Shown: positions 1 to 5,926 of the stretch, one piece after another
Layout: each line of letters begins with the position of its first letter
How positions within the stretch are numbered: position 1 is the stretch's first letter
Origin: Alphaproteobacteria bacterium
GTDB taxonomy: Bacteria > Pseudomonadota > Alphaproteobacteria > Rhodobacterales > Rhodobacteraceae
Length of the DNA stretch: 8,518 nt
NCBI GenBank assembly: GCA_030830465.1
Contig: JAURMY010000189.1
Span: forward strand, 1-8,518
Direction: 5' to 3'
Notes under the pieces: generated by a model
Databases searched by the model: none
What the model was told of the DNA's origin: nothing
Seen by the model: the letters and a program-made list of their open reading frames with translations, nothing else
Translations under genes and position numbers: made by a program

Positions 1-2361
1 GACACCCAAACCGCCAAGGTTCTGGACGAAGCGGAAACCGTGGCCAAGAAGGCCGGCGACAGCTTTGTGCCGGTTGAACGTATCCTGATGGCATTGACCA
101 TGGTGAAATCGGCGGCTGAGGATGCGCTGAAAGACGGCGGCGTGACAGCGCAGGCGCTGAATGGGGCAATCAATGACGTGCGCAAGGGCCGCAAGGCCGA
201 CAGTGCCAGCGCCGAAGACACCTATGAAGCCCTGAAGAAATACGCCCGCGACCTGACCGAGGCGGCGCGCGAAGGCAAGATCGACCCGATCATTGGCCGC
301 GACGAGGAAATCCGCCGCGCGATGCAAGTCCTCAGCCGCAGAACCAAGAACAACCCGGTGCTGATCGGTGAGCCGGGCGTGGGTAAAACCGCGATCGCCG
401 AGGGCCTGGCCCTGCGCATCGTCAATGGCGATGTGCCGGAAAGCCTTGAAAACAAGAAACTGATGGCGCTGGACATGGGCGCGTTGATCGCCGGTGCGAA
501 ATACCGGGGTGAGTTTGAGGAACGCCTGAAGGCGATCCTGAACGAAGTCACCTCCGCCGCCGGTGAAATCATCCTGTTCATTGATGAAATGCACACGCTT
601 GTGGGCGCCGGCAAATCTGAGGGCGCGATGGACGCGGCCAACCTGATCAAACCGGCGCTGGCACGGGGCGAGCTGCACTGTATTGGGGCGACCACGTTGG
701 ACGAGTACCGCAAACATGTGGAAAAAGACGCGGCGTTGGCCCGGCGGTTCCAACCTGTGATGGTTGAGGAACCGACGGTCGAGGATACGATCAGTATCCT
801 GCGCGGGATCAAGGAAAAATACGAACTGCACCACGGTATCCGGATTTCCGACAGTGCGCTGGTGGCGGCGGCAACCTTGTCGCACCGCTATATCACTGAC
901 CGTTTCCTGCCGGACAAGGCGATTGACCTGATGGACGAAGCCGCCAGCCGGTTGCGCATGGAAGTGGCCAGCAAGCCCGAGGCGCTGGACGCGATCGACC
1001 GCGAATTGCTGATGAAGCAGATCGAGGCCGAGGCCCTGAAAAAGGAGACCGACGCGGCCTCCAAGGACCGGCTGGCCAAGCTGCAAAAGGACCTGTCTGA
1101 ATTGCAGGAGAAATCCAGCCAGATGACCGCCCGCTGGCAGGCGGAACGGGACAAGCTGGCCGGGGCGCGCGACATCAAGGAATTGCTCGACAAGGCACGC
1201 AACGACTTTGAAACCGCGCGACGCGCCGGCAATCTGGCCAAGATGGGCGAACTGCAATACGGCGTCATGCCCGACCTGGAAAAGCGCCTGGCGGATGCCG
1301 AAAAAGCCGGTGACGACGTGATGGTTGAAGAAGCCGTCGGCCCCGAGCAGATCGCAGGCGTGGTCGAGCGCTGGACCGGTATTCCGGTCGACAAGATGCT
1401 GGAAGGCGAGCGTGACAAGCTGCTGCATATGGAAGAAAGCCTGGGAAAACGGGTGATCGGCCAACGGGCGGCGGTGTCGGCGGTATCCAATGCCGTCAGA
1501 CGCGCGCGCGCCGGTCTGAACGATCCGAACCGGCCGCAGGGCAGTTTTCTGTTTCTCGGGCCGACCGGTGTGGGCAAGACCGAACTGACCAAGGCGCTAG
1601 CCGAATTCCTGTTTGACGATGACGCTGCTATGGTGCGGATCGACATGTCGGAATTCATGGAGAAGCACGCGGTTTCCCGTCTGATCGGTGCCCCGCCGGG
1701 CTATGTCGGTTATGACGAAGGCGGCGTTCTGACCGAGGCGGTGCGGCGCCGGCCCTATCAGGTTGTGCTGTTTGACGAGGTCGAAAAGGCCCATCCCGAT
1801 GTCTTTAACGTGCTGTTGCAGGTTCTGGACGACGGGGTTCTGACCGACGGGCAGGGGCGGACGGTGGATTTCAAGCAGACCTTGATTATCCTGACCTCTA
1901 ACCTGGGTTCGCAGGCATTGAGCACTTTGCCGGACGGGGCGGATGCCGCCTCGGTCCGCACTGAGGTGATGGAGGCGGTGCGGGCGCATTTCCGCCCCGA
2001 ATTCCTGAACCGTCTGGATGAAATCGTTCTGTTTGACCGGCTGAGCCGCGCCAATATGGACGGCATCGTGGATATCCAGTTGGCGATCCTTGGCAAGCGT
2101 CTGGGAGGGCGGAAAATCCTTCTGGACGTGGATGAGGCGGCGCAAACCTGGCTGGCCAATCAGGGCTATGATCCGGTCTATGGCGCACGGCCTTTGAAGC
2201 GGGTGATCCAGAAGAACCTGCAAGACCCGCTGGCCGAACTGCTGCTCAGCGGCAAAGTGCTGGACGGGGCCGAGATCGACATTTCGGCCGACGATGCCGG
2301 ACTGGTCATCGACGGCGTGTCGCGCGGCGACCACGCACCGGAAGGCGTGCGGCTGAACTGA
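1..2361 (+). CDS. clpB: ATP-dependent protein disaggregase ClpB (5'-truncated by the window edge)
   Basis: ClpB is a cytoplasmic hexameric AAA+ chaperone that, with DnaK/DnaJ/GrpE, pulls polypeptides out of heat-induced aggregates. The frame is open from base 1 ([12 protein letters not shown]...), so the GTG at 40 is an internal valine codon, not the start. 786 residues are visible against roughly 860-875 in the family, so about 85 N-terminal residues are missing. Seen in order: the end of the Clp N-domain; NBD1 with Walker A GEPGVGKT (367-390), pore loop [11 protein letters not shown] and Walker B ILFIDE (571-588); a Glu/Lys-rich coiled-coil middle domain (about 1000-1330) that separates ClpB from ClpA/ClpX; NBD2 with Walker A GPTGVGKT (1558-1581), pore loop GYVGYDEGG and Walker B VVLFDE (1762-1779); and a ClpB-type C-terminal domain. 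The IGF/L loop of ClpP-binding unfoldases is not evident. No defect is seen in the visible part. Its promoter lies outside the window. Confidence 0.98.
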   Translation, partial: DTQTAKVLDEAETVAKKAGDSFVPVERILMALTMVKSAAEDALKDGGVTAQALNGAINDVRKGRKADSASAEDTYEALKKYARDLTEAAREGKIDPIIGRDEEIRRAMQVLSRRTKNNPVLIGEPGVGKTAIAEGLALRIVNGDVPESLENKKLMALDMGALIAGAKYRGEFEERLKAILNEVTSAAGEIILFIDEMHTLVGAGKSEGAMDAANLIKPALARGELHCIGATTLDEYRKHVEKDAALARRFQPVMVEEPTVEDTISILRGIKEKYELHHGIRISDSALVAAATLSHRYITDRFLPDKAIDLMDEAASRLRMEVASKPEALDAIDRELLMKQIEAEALKKETDAASKDRLAKLQKDLSELQEKSSQMTARWQAERDKLAGARDIKELLDKARNDFETARRAGNLAKMGELQYGVMPDLEKRLADAEKAGDDVMVEEAVGPEQIAGVVERWTGIPVDKMLEGERDKLLHMEESLGKRVIGQRAAVSAVSNAVRRARAGLNDPNRPQGSFLFLGPTGVGKTELTKALAEFLFDDDAAMVRIDMSEFMEKHAVSRLIGAPPGYVGYDEGGVLTEAVRRRPYQVVLFDEVEKAHPDVFNVLLQVLDDGVLTDGQGRTVDFKQTLIILTSNLGSQALSTLPDGADAASVRTEVMEAVRAHFRPEFLNRLDEIVLFDRLSRANMDGIVDIQLAILGKRLGGRKILLDVDEAAQTWLANQGYDPVYGARPLKRVIQKNLQDPLAELLLSGKVLDGAEIDISADDAGLVIDGVSRGDHAPEGVRLN

Positions 2362-2383
2362 GTAAAGCCAAGTATGAACTTGC

Positions 2384-2412
2384 AAAGCCCCGGATCAAGG
2401 TCCGGGGTTTTT
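2384..2412 (+). terminator. Rho-independent terminator after clpB
   Basis: A perfect 7-bp GC-rich stem, CCCCGGA (2388-2394) with TCCGGGG (2401-2407), closes a 6-nt loop. It has AAA just before it and TTTTT directly after it, followed by CGTTTT. It begins 26 bp past the clpB stop, so it most likely ends the clpB transcript and isolates the tetR module downstream. Confidence 0.9.
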
Positions 2413-2446
2413 CGTTTTAGGGGCAGGAGGGTCACGCCGATGTGAC

Positions 2447-2474
2447 TCGACTTAACCAACCGGTTGGTTATTGT
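2447..2474 (+). promoter_or_regulatory. Predicted tetR promoter
   Basis: TCGACT (2447-2452, 4/6 to TTGACA) and TATTGT (2469-2474, 4/6 to TATAAT) are 16 bp apart. The operator palindrome fills this spacer and overlaps the first two bases of the -10. With the last -10 base taken as -7, +1 falls on 2481, the A of the tetR ATG. The hexamers are weak, so this is an inference supported mainly by the geometry and by the matching arrangement at the second operator. Confidence 0.45.
2453..2470. promoter_or_regulatory. TetR operator O1 (18-bp perfect palindrome)
   Basis: TAACCAACCGGTTGGTTA is a perfect palindrome ending 10 bp before the tetR ATG. An identical 18-mer occurs at 3091-3108, in front of the next gene. 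Size, symmetry and position between the predicted -35 and -10 are as expected for a TetR-family dimer site, so autorepression by the adjacent regulator is the natural reading. Binding itself is inferred. Confidence 0.85.
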
Positions 2475-2480
2475 TGTGAT

Positions 2481-3074
2481 ATGAAAAGCGAAGACACCAA
2501 GAACCACATTCTGGATACCGCCGCCGAGATGTTCTGGCGGCAAAGCTATCATGGCGTGAACATGAATGCCCTAAGTGCGGCTGCGGGCCTGAACAAGGCG
2601 ACGATCTATCAGTATTTTCCCTCCAAAGAGGTGTTGGCGGTCGCGGCGGTCGAACGCTCGATGCAGAAAACCGAAGATTATGTTTACAAGCCCAGTCTGG
2701 ACGTCGCGGTCGATCCGGTGCAGCGCCTGAAAGATATCTATCAGCGGGCGTTTGAAATGCAGCAGTCAACGCATCTTGCCGAAGGTCAGTGCCGGGGCTG
2801 CCCGTTTGTCAATCTGGGTATGGAACTGGCGACCAGCAGCGAAGCCATCCGGCGGGCGGTGGCCCGGGCGTTTGAGCGCTTTGCCACCTATTACGCGGGA
2901 CTTGTTCCTGCCATCAACGCCGCTAGACCCGGATCGGCCCGATCCGAGGATCGGCAGATCGTGGCGGCACTGGTGGCCAACATGAACGGCGCACAGGTGG
3001 CCGCCAAGATCGAAAACCGACCGGAGGCGATTCTGGAAGGGCAGGCGCGGGCGCTTCGGATAGTGGGTCTTTAA
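2481..3074 (+). CDS. TetR/AcrR-family transcriptional regulator with a CxxC motif in the ligand domain
   Basis: This is a 197-residue one-component repressor. The N-terminal TetR_N domain is clear: helix 1 KNHILDTAAEMF, then a helix-turn-helix at about residues 28-47 (MNALSAAAGLNKATIYQYF) followed by PSKEVL. The all-helical C-terminal half would bind the ligand and dimerise; it carries Cys104 and Cys107 in CRGCPFVNLGMELA, a segment reminiscent of NemR/AcuR/YxaF-type regulators. Start choice: the frame stays open upstream to a GTG at 2442, but that would put the operator inside the gene, and ATG 2481 begins directly before the conserved TetR start. No Shine-Dalgarno precedes 2481, which fits a leaderless mRNA. 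Identical palindromes upstream of this gene and of the next suggest it controls itself and the small membrane protein. The inducer is unknown; reactive electrophiles or oxidants are one possibility because of the cysteines. Confidence 0.93.
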   Translation: MKSEDTKNHILDTAAEMFWRQSYHGVNMNALSAAAGLNKATIYQYFPSKEVLAVAAVERSMQKTEDYVYKPSLDVAVDPVQRLKDIYQRAFEMQQSTHLAEGQCRGCPFVNLGMELATSSEAIRRAVARAFERFATYYAGLVPAINAARPGSARSEDRQIVAALVANMNGAQVAAKIENRPEAILEGQARALRIVGL

Positions 3075-3090
3075 ACATTTGCCAGAATAA

Positions 3091-3108
3091 TAACCAACCG
3101 GTTGGTTA
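3091..3108. promoter_or_regulatory. TetR operator O2 (second copy of the palindrome)
   Basis: This is the same TAACCAACCGGTTGGTTA 18-mer as O1, here symmetric over 20 bp (3090-3109). It lies between tetR and the membrane-protein gene, 28 bp before that ATG. An exact 18-bp repeat flanking a regulator gene is very unlikely by chance, so the downstream gene is the predicted target. Confidence 0.85.
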
Positions 3109-3112
3109 TATT
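3107..3112 (+). promoter_or_regulatory. Predicted -10 element of the 3137 gene
   Basis: TATATT (5/6 to TATAAT) begins on the last two bases of O2, at exactly the same offset from the palindrome as the predicted tetR -10 has from O1. No good -35 is seen: GAATAA lies at 16 bp, and TTGCCA (3079-3084) is too far away. The predicted +1 is near 3119, leaving a short leader that contains the GAGGAGA ribosome binding site. A repressor on O2 would cover this promoter. Confidence 0.45.
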
Positions 3113-3136
3113 GCCAACCTTATAGAGGAGACTGAA

Positions 3137-3544
3137 ATGAGTTCGATGATGATGGATATCTGGCGGTCGTTTCGCGCCTTGCCGGGCTGGGTGCAGGTTT
3201 GGGTGACTTTCATCCTGATGCCGATCAATATGATCAGCGGTATGTTCCTGGACCAGCCGATGGGCGTCTGGATCGCAGTGTTAGCCGTGGGGGCGATGAT
3301 GCTGAACATGCCGGTGATGCTGATGGATCGCGGATTTTCCAAGCAAATGGCGTTGCCGCATCTGATCCCCTGGACGTTGCTGGTGGCCCTGCTGCTGTTC
3401 GCCCGCCCCGAGGCAACCGGGCACTATGCGACCTATTTGTGGGTCTTGTTGGTGGCCGATGTGATTTCGCTGGGCTTTGATTATCCTGATGCAATACGGT
3501 GGCTGCGGGGTGATCGCCAGGTCGCCGGACGCGCGGCTGCCTGA
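3137..3544 (+). CDS. Small four-helix membrane protein of unknown function
   Basis: This 135-residue protein has four likely transmembrane segments at about residues 17-37, 43-63, 72-89 and 95-114, and no signal peptide. Conserved-looking loops are DRGFSKQMALPHLIPW before TM3 and FDYPDAIRWLRGDR after TM4; the Arg-rich tail suggests a cytoplasmic C-terminus. ATG 3137 has a strong Shine-Dalgarno GAGGAGA 6-7 bp upstream. I do not recognise a characterised family, and no enzymatic motif is visible. It lies behind an operator identical to that of tetR and is followed by a strong terminator, so it is probably the sole structural gene of the regulated module. By analogy with other TetR-linked small membrane proteins it could act in export or envelope protection, but nothing in the sequence demonstrates this. 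Confidence 0.85.
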   Translation: MSSMMMDIWRSFRALPGWVQVWVTFILMPINMISGMFLDQPMGVWIAVLAVGAMMLNMPVMLMDRGFSKQMALPHLIPWTLLVALLLFARPEATGHYATYLWVLLVADVISLGFDYPDAIRWLRGDRQVAGRAAA

Positions 3545-3554
3545 GCCTGATGCG

Positions 3555-3599
3555 CATTTCCGGCGCAGGGGAATGCTGCGCCGGAAATGGTTTTGGTTT
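3555..3599 (+). terminator. Strong hairpin terminator after the membrane-protein gene
   Basis: A perfect 14-bp stem, CATTTCCGGCGCAG (3555-3568) with CTGCGCCGGAAATG (3576-3589), encloses a 7-nt loop and is followed by GTTTTGGTTT. The U-run is interrupted by GG, but the stem is very stable. It starts 10 bp after the stop codon and separates the regulated module from the DUF962 gene. Confidence 0.75.
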
Positions 3600-3644
3600 C
3601 TATCCGGTTTTGCGCTAGGCTGCGGCAATACAAAGGGGGCCACC

Positions 3645-4115
3645 ATGACACGCAAGATCGACGCATTGCTTTCAGAATATGGCGAAAGCCATCAGAACCC
3701 GACCAACAAGATCGTGCATTGGATCTGTGTGCCGGTCATCGTCTGGACCGTGCTGGCGCTGATCCGCGCGTTGCCCGTCCCTGCGGCCTTTGGAACCTCG
3801 GTATTGGCCACATGGCTGACGCCGTTTCTGATCCTCAGTTTTCTTTACTATATATATGTGTCCTGGCGGCTGGCGGTTGGGGCGGCGGTCTATCTGGCGG
3901 TCTGCGTCTGGCTGATCGGGCTTTATGAGCACACCTTCACCCTGCCGCTGTGGCAATTCGCGGTCATTGTTTTTGTCATTGCCTGGATCGGCCAGTTCTG
4001 GGGCCATAAGGTCGAAGGCAAAAAGCCGTCTTTCTTCAAGGACGTGCAATTCCTGATGATCGGCCCGGTCTGGCTGCTGAGCTTCTTATATAAACGTGCC
4101 GGGATTGCCTACTGA
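3645..4115 (+). CDS. DUF962 / Mpo1-like membrane protein
   Basis: This 156-residue protein belongs to the DUF962 (YGL010w/Mpo1-like) family. The N-terminal signature has His16 in GESHQNPTNKIVHWICVP, with His25 nine residues on; the C-terminal signature is GHKVEGKKPSFFKD (His121, Glu124) followed by VQFLMIGPVWLL. Three to four hydrophobic segments lie between and around these blocks. Yeast Mpo1 is an Fe2+-dependent dioxygenase that alpha-oxidises 2-hydroxy fatty acids, and the conserved histidines are thought to hold the metal; whether bacterial members do this is not settled. Start choice: the frame runs upstream to 3477, overlapping the previous gene, but ATG 3645 has a good purine-rich ribosome binding site (AAAGGGGG, 3632-3639) and starts at the conserved N-terminus. 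The gene converges on the DUF302 gene with only 6 bp between stops, and no separate terminator is seen. Confidence 0.9.
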   Translation: MTRKIDALLSEYGESHQNPTNKIVHWICVPVIVWTVLALIRALPVPAAFGTSVLATWLTPFLILSFLYYIYVSWRLAVGAAVYLAVCVWLIGLYEHTFTLPLWQFAVIVFVIAWIGQFWGHKVEGKKPSFFKDVQFLMIGPVWLLSFLYKRAGIAY

Positions 4116-4121
4116 ACGGCG

Positions 4122-4565
4122 TCAGTTTCCGATCGCGTCTTTGACGATTCCGTCAAGCAGGGCCTCAACCTTTTTCATCGGGCCTTCGGGGAATGTGTCA
4201 TGCCCGATCACGGTTGACCCCGGCGCTTCGGTCGTGGCGTAGACGAAAATCCGGTAGGGACAGAAACTGATATTGGCCGGATCGGCCTCCATCATTTCGC
4301 GCGACAGGGTGGCCGAACAAAAACTGAGGATCTCGGCCTTCTTATATAATGTGCGCGTCGCGCCGACATCTGCGGCGGTGCGGTCCAGCATGTCGCTGAC
4401 ATGGTTGACGTTATCGACCTTCAACCCGCGCCCGATGATTTCGTTTTCAACCGCGAACAGCACGTCCTCAATATCCTGATCCACGGTGTAACTGACCGCC
4501 CCGTCCGCAAGGGCGGCATGGGCGGACAGAAGCAGGCTGACAAAGGCGGTGACGGGACGGATCAT
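4122..4565 (-). CDS. Exported DUF302-family protein
   Basis: This 147-residue protein begins with a Sec-type signal peptide (MIRPVTAFVSLLLSAHAALA), probably cleaved near residue 20, so the mature protein should be periplasmic. The rest resembles DUF302: an N-terminal strand-helix region (DIEDVLFAVENEIIGRGLKV), a central KKAEILSFCSATLSREMMEADP block and SFCPYRIFVYATTE, ending in a helix. Two cysteines (in SFCSA and SFCPY) sit where the domain has its conserved core and could be redox-active or structural. DUF302 proteins have no firmly established activity; they are often found in sulfur- or redox-related contexts. On the minus strand AAAGGAA (4571-4577) gives a ribosome binding site 5 bp before the ATG. 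The gene diverges from msrP across a 175-bp gap, so the two may share regulation; this is inference. Confidence 0.8.
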   Translation of the reverse strand: MIRPVTAFVSLLLSAHAALADGAVSYTVDQDIEDVLFAVENEIIGRGLKVDNVNHVSDMLDRTAADVGATRTLYKKAEILSFCSATLSREMMEADPANISFCPYRIFVYATTEAPGSTVIGHDTFPEGPMKKVEALLDGIVKDAIGN

Positions 4566-4595
4566 GGAACTTCCTTTGAACAGGGTGTCGTTATA

Positions 4596-4623
4596 TTAGG
4601 CAAAGTTCACATAACCGGGTCAA
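4596..4623 (-). promoter_or_regulatory. Tentative promoter of the DUF302 gene
   Basis: Read on the minus strand, TTGACC (4618-4623, 5/6 to TTGACA) is followed 17-19 bp later by an A/T-rich block containing CCTAAT/TAATAT, giving a start about 25 bp before the Shine-Dalgarno. The spacing to the better -10 (TAATAT) is long at 19 bp, so this is only a candidate. For msrP on the other strand I see no convincing -35/-10 pair in 4566-4740, only T-rich sequence (4674-4688) and AATATT (4701-4706). Confidence 0.35.
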
Positions 4624-4740
4624 TGGCAGATTGGCGGTGCGGTTGTAACGAATAAAACAATCATGTGACTGCTGTTGTTTTGCTTTTGATCCGATGCCGG
4701 AATATTGCACGGTGACAGCAACCACAAGACAGGGCCCGCC

Positions 4741-5658
4741 ATGCGATACAAATTCCGTACCGACCTGAAATATTCCGATGTGACGCCGCATGCCGATTTC
4801 ATCACGCGGCGCAGCCTGATGACCGGGCTTGGCGGGCTGGCTGCCGCCGGACTGGCAGGCTTGCCCGCCGGGGCTGCGGCAGGGCGGTATTCGACCGATG
4901 AACCGGCCAACAGCCTTGAGGATATCACCGGCTATAACAATTATTACGAATTCGGTCTTGAAAAGGACGACCCGGCCAGGAATGCCCACAGGCTGAACAC
5001 ACAGCCATGGTCGGTGAAGATTGACGGGCTGGTGGACAGGCCGGGCGACTACGCGCTGGAAGACATCCTGAAAGACATGACCATCGAAGAACGCATCTAT
5101 CGGATGCGCTGTGTCGAGGGCTGGTCTATGGTGATCCCCTGGAACGGCTTTCAACTGTCGGACCTGCTGGCGCGGGCCGGGGTGCAAAGCAGCGCGAAAT
5201 ATGTGGCCTTTGAAACGCTGTTTCGCCCGTCCGAAATGCCCTACCAGGAAAGCAGCCTGTTGGAATGGCCCTATCGCGAAGGGCTGCGCCTGGACGAGGC
5301 GATGAATCCCCTGACCCTGTTGGCCACGGGCCTTTACGGCGAGATGCTGCCAAATCAGAACGGCGCACCGCTGCGTTTGGTGGTGCCGTGGAAATACGGC
5401 TATAAATCCATCAAATCGATCGTGCGTATCAGCCTGCGCGACAGTCAGCCGAAAACGACCTGGAATATGACCATGCCGGGCACCTATGGGTTTTACAGCA
5501 ACGTCAATCCCAATGTGGATGTTCTGCGCAACCAGTCTACCGAACGCCCCATTGGCGGTGGACTGTTTGCCGCCCGCAAACAGACACAGATGTTTAACGG
5601 CTATGCCGAAGACGTGGCCGCACTTTATGACGGCATGGATCTGGTGGCGAATTATTGA
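4741..5658 (+). CDS. msrP: Protein-methionine-sulfoxide reductase catalytic subunit MsrP (molybdoenzyme)
   Basis: MsrP is a periplasmic molybdopterin enzyme that reduces both R and S methionine sulfoxide in oxidised envelope proteins, with electrons from the quinone pool through MsrQ. This 305-residue copy is somewhat shorter than the ~330-residue E. coli YedY. It starts with KYSDVTPHADFITRRSLMTGLGG, a twin-arginine signal (Arg23-Arg24) followed by a hydrophobic Ala/Gly/Leu stretch, so the folded cofactor-loaded protein would go through Tat. Cys124 in MRCVEGWSMVIPW is the molybdenum ligand. Other family blocks are NNYYEFGLEKDDP, PWSVKIDGLVDRPG, ETLFRPSEMP, NGAPLRLVVPWKYGYKSIKSI and TWN-x-YGFYSNVNP. 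ATG 4741 places the Tat signal correctly; a TTG at 4705 in frame is less likely, although the ribosome binding site (ACAGGG) is modest. The stop is immediately followed by the next ATG. Its usual partner msrQ lies 1.5 kb downstream rather than adjacent. Confidence 0.97.
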   Translation: MRYKFRTDLKYSDVTPHADFITRRSLMTGLGGLAAAGLAGLPAGAAAGRYSTDEPANSLEDITGYNNYYEFGLEKDDPARNAHRLNTQPWSVKIDGLVDRPGDYALEDILKDMTIEERIYRMRCVEGWSMVIPWNGFQLSDLLARAGVQSSAKYVAFETLFRPSEMPYQESSLLEWPYREGLRLDEAMNPLTLLATGLYGEMLPNQNGAPLRLVVPWKYGYKSIKSIVRISLRDSQPKTTWNMTMPGTYGFYSNVNPNVDVLRNQSTERPIGGGLFAARKQTQMFNGYAEDVAALYDGMDLVANY

Positions 5659-5865
5659 ATGGTTGAACCGGTTTCCGTCCTGACCTGCCCCGAATGCGGC
5701 CATGCCGAGGCGGAAACCATGCCGACCGACGCCTGCCAGTGGTTCTATGAATGTAAAGGCTGCGGCGCAGTCCTGAAACCTTTGGCCGGGGACTGCTGTG
5801 TCTATTGTTCCTATGGCAGCGAAAAATGCCCGCCGATTCAGGCCGGCGACACCTGCTGCGGCTGA
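5659..5865 (+). CDS. GDCCxC-domain small cysteine-rich protein
   Basis: This 68-residue protein has 11 cysteines: CPEC near residue 10, CKGC near 33, then the family signature GDCCVYCSYGSEKCPP, and a terminal GDTCC. It matches the family named for GDCCVxC, some members of which carry selenocysteine in the motif; here all positions are ordinary Cys codons. The two CxxC pairs look like a zinc ribbon; the GDCC block suggests thiol redox or metal/mercury handling, but the function is unknown. No signal peptide is seen, so it should be cytoplasmic. Its ATG directly follows the msrP TGA with no spacer and no strong Shine-Dalgarno of its own, which suggests translation coupled to msrP and therefore a shared transcript. 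Confidence 0.88.
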   Translation: MVEPVSVLTCPECGHAEAETMPTDACQWFYECKGCGAVLKPLAGDCCVYCSYGSEKCPPIQAGDTCCG

Positions 5866-5901
5866 TAAATACGGTTGCGCGACGGCAGGCTTAATCCTTA
5901 A

Positions 5902-5921
5902 GCTCCTTTAAAAATGGGAGC
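5902..5921 (+). promoter_or_regulatory. Small hairpin covering the P450 ribosome binding site
   Basis: GCTCC (5902-5906) is complementary to GGAGC (5917-5921), plus one possible G-U pair, with an A/U-rich 8-nt loop. The right arm includes the Shine-Dalgarno GGGAG (5916-5920) that lies 6 bp before the P450 ATG. In mRNA this could lower initiation. The stem is short and may be fortuitous. Confidence 0.35.
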
Positions 5922-5926
5922 CGGTT

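Noticed and set aside
1597..2385. 262-residue minus-strand frame, and others opposite clpB
   Set aside because: These are shadows of the conserved ClpB frame with no family features.
2442..2480. Upstream GTG start that would lengthen the TetR protein by 13 residues
   Set aside because: It would place the perfect operator palindrome within the coding sequence. The added residues do not belong to the TetR fold, and ATG 2481 begins right before the conserved helix 1.
4591..5703. 370-residue minus-strand reading frame opposite msrP
   Set aside because: The plus strand encodes a clear MsrP with all key residues. Long antisense frames are a by-product of GC-rich codon use, and the product is compositionally odd (His/Gln/Pro-rich) with no domain.
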